Of a stretch of DNA of 64,000 nucleotides, positions 60,117 to 64,000 are shown piece by piece. Where the stretch lies: assembly GCF_026642255.1 (NCBI RefSeq), contig NZ_CP113264.1:7171224-7235223 (forward strand), given 5' to 3'. The notes beneath the pieces are model-generated. The model ran no database searches. It saw nothing but the letters and a program-made list of their open reading frames with translations, and was not told where the DNA came from. This DNA is from Streptomonospora nanhaiensis (lineage in GTDB: Bacteria; Actinomycetota; Actinomycetes; Streptosporangiales; Streptosporangiaceae). The translations under genes were made by a program, and so were the position numbers. Position 1 is the stretch's first letter; each line of letters starts with the position of its first letter.

Positions 60117-60286
60117 CGGTCACCACCTGTCGGAACTCGTCCATCGTCACTTCCATGCTCGGTCCGCCGCACCCGGGACTCCGCGCGCGGCGCGGCATCG
60201 GTCGGAGAGGGGGATGCGCGCTGCGGATCACGGTTCCGCGCGCGTGAGAAAAGATCCTTCATGATCCTACGTGCGGGCGGCACCAG

Positions 60287-60418
60287 GGTTTCACGTGACG
60301 CCCTTCCCGAGGGCGTGTCCGCAGTGTGCCCTCACTCTCCGAAAGCCTCCCTGGGGAGTGTTTCACGTGAAACGCTCCCCCACCCCGCTCTCTGTCCCGC
60401 GGCGTTTCACGTGAAACA
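60287..60418. repeat. parS cluster: one half-degenerate and two near-exact sites
   Basis: GGTTTCACGTGACGCC (60287-60302, one degenerate half), TGTTTCACGTGAAACG (60359-60374, flanked by GGGGAG/CTCCCC) and CGTTTCACGTGAAACA (60403-60418). All keep the GTTTCACGTGA core. The surrounding intergenic region 60117-60677 contains no supported gene. Confidence 0.88.
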
Positions 60419-60464
60419 TCGACACGGCGACATGCCGACCCCGGCCCGTCGATGTGTCGACATA
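60418..60464. repeat. GTCGAC-type repeat beside parS
   Basis: ATCGACACGGCGACATGCCG followed by GTCGATGTGTCGACATACC (TGTCGAC at 60455-60461); same family as at 29.8 and 40.2 kb, here abutting a parS site. Confidence 0.5.
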
Positions 60465-60636
60465 CCCGCTCGCCCGACCGGGGCCCTCACGGTCACCCCC
60501 GGCGGTCCGGTACCGCGCAAGGCGGCCGGAGACCTCTCACGGCAGGCGCTCCGTCCCGGGGCGGCCTCTCCCGGGGCGTCCGCCCGCCGCACACGGGAGG
60601 CGGGCACAGGAGGCGGACACAGAGAAGGGGTGTCGG

Positions 60637-60652
60637 TGTTTCACGTGAAACA
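60637..60652. repeat. parS site in a 36-bp palindrome after jag
   Basis: Exact TGTTTCACGTGAAACA; symmetry runs from 60627 to 60662 without mismatch. It begins 15 bp after the jag stop, the position expected of the operon terminator. Confidence 0.93.
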
Positions 60653-60677
60653 CCGACACCCCCTGGGGATGATCGTC

Positions 60678-61202
60678 CTACGAGGCGGGATGCACCACGA
60701 CGTAGCGGTTGGGCTCCTCGCCCTCCGACTCGCTGCGCAGGCCCGCAGCGGCCACCGCGTCGTGGACGACCTTGCGCTCGAACGGGGTCATCGGTTCCAG
60801 CGGGTGGATCTCGCCGGACTCCTTGACCTTGTCGGCGGCCTCGGTCCCGATCTGGAAGAGCACCTTGCGGCGGCCCTCGCGGTAGCCGCCGATGTCCAGC
60901 ATCAGCCGGCTGCGCTCGCCCGTCGCCCGGTGGACGGCCAGACGGGTCAGCTCCTGGAGGGCCTCCAGCACCTCGCCGTCCTCACCGATCAGCTCGTCGA
61001 GGGTGGCCCCCACGACGGAGACCATCGCACGGTCGCCCTCGACGTCCATGTCGATGTCGCCGTCGAAGTCCCCGATGTCGAGGAGTCCCTCGATGTAGTC
61101 CGCGGCGATGTCGCCCTCGTTCTCCAGGGCCTCGACGTCGACTCCGGCCTCAGGCGCCTCAGCCACCGCTACTCCACCGTTCTCTTCCTCGCTACTGCCC
61201 AC
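60678..61202 (-). CDS. jag: RNA-binding protein KhpB (Jag)
   Basis: 174-aa protein: acidic N-terminus, KH domain (DRAMVSVVGATLDELIGEDG, LEALQELTRLAVHRATGE; GxxG as GEDG) and R3H domain (RKVLFQ..., LEPMTPFERKVVHDAVAAAG, ending with VVVHPAS). Usual partner downstream of yidC; involved in cell-envelope and sRNA regulation in other bacteria. GTG 61202. Confidence 0.92.
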   Translation of the reverse strand: MGSSEEENGGVAVAEAPEAGVDVEALENEGDIAADYIEGLLDIGDFDGDIDMDVEGDRAMVSVVGATLDELIGEDGEVLEALQELTRLAVHRATGERSRLMLDIGGYREGRRKVLFQIGTEAADKVKESGEIHPLEPMTPFERKVVHDAVAAAGLRSESEGEEPNRYVVVHPAS

Positions 61203-61309
61203 AGCGATCCCGTCTCCTCATCCATCACGCCCTGGCCGTCGTACGCCTCAGGGGCATTGTCGCCTGCGCACTCGAAAGTCCCCGCAACCGACGCGAAGCC
61301 GGGAGGCCC

Positions 61310-62254
61310 CTACTGGGAACCGCCACCGGAGCGCTTGGAGCGCGGCTGCTTCTTCGGCTGCTTGCGTTCGATCTTAGGCTGTTCCTTCGGCTCAGGAGCG
61401 GATTCGGCAGCCTTCTTTCGACCCAGCATGCCCTTGGCGGAACCGCTCGGGGAGGCGCCGCCCTTGGCCTTGTCGTCGGCCTGACCGGGAACGGGCTGGT
61501 TCCGGTAGAGGAAGTGCTGCTGGACCATCGTCCAGACGTTGGAGGTCACCCAGTAGACGAGCACGCCCACGGGCATCGCCAGACCGAAGAGCCCGAAGAG
61601 GGGCGCCATGTACATCATGATCTTCTGGGTCTGCATCATGGGGTTGTCAGGCATCTGCGAGATGCTGCGCTTCATGCTCTGACGCATCGTGAGGAAGGTC
61701 GTGGTCCCCATGACCACACAGGCGATCGCGATGATGACCTTGGCCATGATCGGGTCGGTGGCGCCGAGTGCCGTCAGCTCCTCGGGGGAGCTGTTGAACT
61801 GCGCGGCGACCGGGGCCGCGAAGATCAGCGCCTGGCGCGCGCTCTCCACCAGCTCCGGCGTGAAGTTGTACTGGGCGTTGCCCTCGGCGACGCTCCGCAG
61901 GACGCTGAAGAGCGCGAAGAAGACCGGCATCTGCAGGAGGAGCGGGAGGCAACCCATGATCGGGTTCGTGCCGCTCTCCTGGTACAGCTTCATGGACTCC
62001 TGCTGGAGCCGCTGCTGGTCGTGCTTGTAGCGCTCCCGCAGCTTCATGATCTTCGGCTGGATGTCCTGCATCTTCCGCTGCGTGTTCATCTGCTTGACGA
62101 ACAGCGGGACGAGCAGGAGCCGCATGAGCACGGTGAGCAGCACGATGGACAGGCCCCAGGCCCAACCGCTGTCTGTGTCGAGGCCGACGAAGGTCAGACC
62201 CGCGTGGATCTGGACCAAGATCCAGCCGACGATGTTGTAAAGCCAGTCCAGCAC
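61310..62254 (-). CDS. yidC: Membrane protein insertase YidC
   Basis: 314-aa insertase of the short Gram-positive type: five core helices, no large P1 loop. Motifs: LDWLYNIVGWILVQIHAGLT, LSIVLLTVLMRLLLVPLFVK (including the conserved groove Arg), MQDIQPKIMKLRERYKHDQQ, TNPIMGCLPLLLQMPVFFAL and MPVGVLVYWVTSNVWTMVQQ. C-terminal ~50 residues are Lys-rich, suited to ribosome binding. Confidence 0.95.
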   Translation of the reverse strand: MLDWLYNIVGWILVQIHAGLTFVGLDTDSGWAWGLSIVLLTVLMRLLLVPLFVKQMNTQRKMQDIQPKIMKLRERYKHDQQRLQQESMKLYQESGTNPIMGCLPLLLQMPVFFALFSVLRSVAEGNAQYNFTPELVESARQALIFAAPVAAQFNSSPEELTALGATDPIMAKVIIAIACVVMGTTTFLTMRQSMKRSISQMPDNPMMQTQKIMMYMAPLFGLFGLAMPVGVLVYWVTSNVWTMVQQHFLYRNQPVPGQADDKAKGGASPSGSAKGMLGRKKAAESAPEPKEQPKIERKQPKKQPRSKRSGGGSQ

Positions 62255-62282
62255 CGGCCAACTCCTATTTGCTTCGGTTCAG

Positions 62283-62597
62283 CTACTGGTCCCCGGAAGC
62301 GGTTCCGGCGTGACCGGCCTCGCCCGTAGACTCCTCGGACTCCTCGTTCCGGCGCCCCCTGGGCGGCGGAACCGGATCAAGACCCCCCGGGTTGAAGGGG
62401 TGGCAACGGCCGATACGCCTGATCGCCAACCACGACCCGTAGAGGGCTCCGTGCACCCGCAGCGCCTGGACGGCGTACGTGCTGCACGAAGGGTAGAAAC
62501 GGCAGACCGGGGGGAAGAGCGGGCTGATGAAGCGTTGGTAGCCCCGGATGGGCAGGATCAGCACACGCGCGAACGCCGTCGGTCTGTGCTCGGTCAT
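62283..62597 (-). CDS. yidD: Membrane protein insertion efficiency factor YidD
   Basis: 104-aa YidD: LILPIRGYQRFISPLFPPVC, RFYPSCSTYAVQALRVHGAL, RIGRCHPFNPGGLDPVPP with the conserved cysteines. ATG 62597 overlaps the rnpA stop (ATGA); an in-frame GTG at 62609 is the alternative. C-terminal tail hydrophilic. Confidence 0.93.
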   Translation of the reverse strand: MTEHRPTAFARVLILPIRGYQRFISPLFPPVCRFYPSCSTYAVQALRVHGALYGSWLAIRRIGRCHPFNPGGLDPVPPPRGRRNEESEESTGEAGHAGTASGDQ

Positions 62598-63082
62598 CGG
62601 CTCGCCCACCGTTCTCCGCCCTCGTCCGGGCGGCGGTTCCCCGCTGTTTCGCTCTTCGCCTGGTCCGCCTCGGGCGGCCGGGTTCCCCCGCGACCGCGCC
62701 GGCGACGCGACGACGATCCGCGGGGGCGCACCACCGCGGCGATCGCGCTGTCGAGTTGCGCGGCCAGGTCCTCCTGCCGCAGGGAGGCGGCGGCGGGCTT
62801 GGCACGCACTACCAGCAGGCTACCGTTTGGCAGAACAGCCAAGAGGGGCCGCATGGCATGGCGCAGCCGACGCTGGACGCGCTTGCGCACCACCGCTCCC
62901 CCGACCGCCTTGCTGACGACGAAGCCGACGCGCGGCGGGTCCGCGGGAACCGCCGGGTCGGCGGTTCCGGGCGCGGGTGCGAGGTAGACGACGCCCACGG
63001 CGTCGCGCGACGAGCGCCTGCCGGAGCGCATGACGGAGGCGAACTCGGCACTGTGGCGCATCCGGTTCCTCGGCGACAGCAT
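62594..63082 (-). CDS. rnpA: Ribonuclease P protein component
   Basis: 162-aa RnpA, slightly long owing to a basic/acidic C-terminal extension. Start MLSPRNRMRHSAEFASVMRS with GGAGGAG upstream. RNR-type signature: VGFVVSKAVGGAVVRKRVQR, RLRHAMRPLLAVLPNGSLLV. Binds RNase P RNA for tRNA 5' maturation. Cotranscribed with rpmH and yidD. Confidence 0.95.
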   Translation of the reverse strand: MLSPRNRMRHSAEFASVMRSGRRSSRDAVGVVYLAPAPGTADPAVPADPPRVGFVVSKAVGGAVVRKRVQRRLRHAMRPLLAVLPNGSLLVVRAKPAAASLRQEDLAAQLDSAIAAVVRPRGSSSRRRRGRGGTRPPEADQAKSETAGNRRPDEGGERWASR

Positions 63083-63120
63083 CCGCGCTCCTCCGGTGTC
63101 GGGACTTCTCCCCACGAAAA

Positions 63121-63155
63121 AGGGACCGGCCGGCGAGAAGGCCGGACCGGTCCCT
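63121..63155 (-). terminator. Attenuator-like hairpin between rpmH and rnpA
   Basis: Interrupted arms AGGGACCGG...CCGGTCCCT (63121-63155). A partial terminator here would favour rpmH over rnpA, as in many bacteria. Confidence 0.6.
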
Positions 63156-63178
63156 GAGAACTTGGGGCTGAGCGTGGC

Positions 63179-63322
63179 CTAGTGGCTCACGGTCAGCGCC
63201 GCGCGCCCCTTGCGGCGCCGCGAGGCGATGATGGCGCGACCGGCGCGCGTACGCATGCGCAGCCGGAAGCCGTGGACCTTCGCGCGACGCCGGTTGTTCG
63301 GCTGGTACGTACGCTTGCTCAC
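63179..63322 (-). CDS. rpmH: 50S ribosomal protein L34
   Basis: 47-aa L34, missed by length-based searches: SKRTYQPNNRRRAKVHGFRL continuing RMRTRAGRAIIASRRRKGRA. GTG start at 63322. First gene of the rpmH-rnpA-yidD-yidC-jag run. Confidence 0.97.
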   Translation of the reverse strand: MSKRTYQPNNRRRAKVHGFRLRMRTRAGRAIIASRRRKGRAALTVSH

Positions 63323-63456
63323 TACTGGCTCCAGGGGCGTGTCAGGAAAGTACTACGACGGACCCCCAGGATATGCGGGGTCCCAGGGTGCATGAACCGC
63401 AGCCGCGCAACCGTGACGACACGTGCGCAGGCAGGATGGTCGGCATAAGCATAAAG

Positions 63457-63485
63457 AAGATACGACCTGGTGTGGTCGCGGTCAA
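63457..63485 (-). promoter_or_regulatory. rpmH promoter
   Basis: Minus-strand TTGACC (63485-63480), 17-bp spacer, TATCTT (63462-63457). Leader of about 130 nt. The promoter abuts the DnaA-box region. Confidence 0.75.
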
Positions 63486-63568
63486 ATCAGACCCGTCCGC
63501 GGCGGCGCCGGCCCGGCCTCCGGGGCCGCCCGGACCCCGGGCCCCTCCGGCACCGGGACCCACCAGCC

Positions 63569-63861
63569 TGTGGACAACTTGTTGTCCACAGGTCCGTGCG
63601 ACTTCCACGTCCGCCCACTTCTGTGGATAACCTCAGCCTGTGGATAACTTCTGACGCCACCGCCCCGCTCCACGCCCGGCCCACGAGCCATCCCGCCTAC
63701 ACATGCACTGACCTGCGAATTGTGGACAACTCCGCACTGTGCACAGAGATCTGCCATCCTGTGGATAAACCTGTGGACAACTTGTGGACAACGCCCTGGA
63801 TCTGTGGATACCCCGCCGCGCCCGCATGCGAGGCCGATCTCGGGCAGTGAGGTTATCCACA
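63569..63861. other. DnaA-box cluster, (part of) oriC
   Basis: Ten DnaA boxes in 293 bp. TGTGGACAA: 63569-63577, 63721-63729, 63772-63780, 63783-63791. TTGTCCACA: 63582-63590. TGTGGATAA: 63622-63630, 63639-63647, 63760-63768. TGTGGATAC: 63803-63811. TTATCCACA: 63853-63861. Most share orientation. Position beside rpmH matches actinomycete origins, which continue on both sides of dnaA. Confidence 0.88.
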
Positions 63862-63971
63862 GGACCAAACCGCACCGAAACGCCCACCTGGCCGAGTTCC
63901 CCTGCCCCGGCACTGCCCCGGGGGGAGGACAATGGGAAGCCGCTCCCCGAGGCCTCCGGCTCCCGCGGCGC

Positions 63972-64000
63972 ATGACCGACGACACTCCGCGGGCTCCCCG
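63972..64000 (+). CDS. Possible start of dnaA (cut by window end)
   Basis: ATG at 63972 reads MTDDTPRAP into the window end. The position, divergent from rpmH across the DnaA boxes, is where dnaA is expected, and the acidic start is plausible. No Shine-Dalgarno is evident; another ATG at 63932 follows GGGGGAGG with short spacing in a different frame, so the true start is undecided. Confidence 0.35.

Overview
The window is about 64 kb of very high-GC actinomycete DNA that runs up to a replication origin. Gene content and order point to the Nocardiopsidaceae, most likely Nocardiopsis or a close relative. The evidence is the block rpmH-rnpA-yidD-yidC-jag-rsmG-parA-parB beside a DnaA-box-rich origin, many GTG/TTG starts, leaderless-looking promoters, tandem murJ genes, a DUF6049 protein, and a DnaB helicase carrying two inteins. 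This assignment is inference; no 16S gene is present.

Left part (1-13.5 kb) is accessory metabolism: a DUF2252 protein, tRNA-Ser(GGA), a PoxB-type pyruvate:quinone oxidoreductase, an SGNH hydrolase, a FadH-type 2,4-dienoyl-CoA reductase behind a TGCAAC/GTTGCA palindrome, a DUF2231-Rieske membrane protein and a PadR regulator. A beta-mannosidase locus follows, with a divergent ROK repressor, an operator-like repeat over the promoter, and a translationally coupled LacI-like sensor that has no DNA-binding domain.

From 13.6 to 16.4 kb lies what looks like the remnant of a pSAM2-type integrative element (AICE). It holds broken GntR and HD-domain genes, a Clp_N-Nudix fusion, a second Clp_N protein, two tiny membrane proteins, a RepSA-like fragment and a partial tRNA-like T-arm. 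It lies directly beside tRNA-Ser(CGA). Next come tadA with two tandem TadA-associated proteins, upp, several small proteins and an ARE-type ABC-F gene preceded by a seven-codon leaderless leader peptide.

The middle (24-38 kb) holds dnaB with two inteins (the first of class 3 type), a cluster of DnaA boxes upstream of dnaB, a MATE exporter, a Tat-exported amidase, the rpsF-ssb-rpsR-rplI operon, a large bifunctional PBP and myo-inositol-phosphate synthase. The right part (38-64 kb) is the conserved envelope and origin region: cca, DUF6049, two murJ genes, a membrane pseudokinase, a SigM-like ECF factor and its zinc anti-sigma factor, a two-component system, trxB-trxA, parB-parA, rsmG, jag, yidC, yidD, rnpA, rpmH and the origin. 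Nine exact or degenerate parS sites lie within 3.4 kb; several are embedded in longer hairpin-forming palindromes at gene ends, and two lie inside the parA reading frame. A dispersed TGTCGAC-rich repeat recurs in at least six intergenic regions and once in-frame inside a response regulator.
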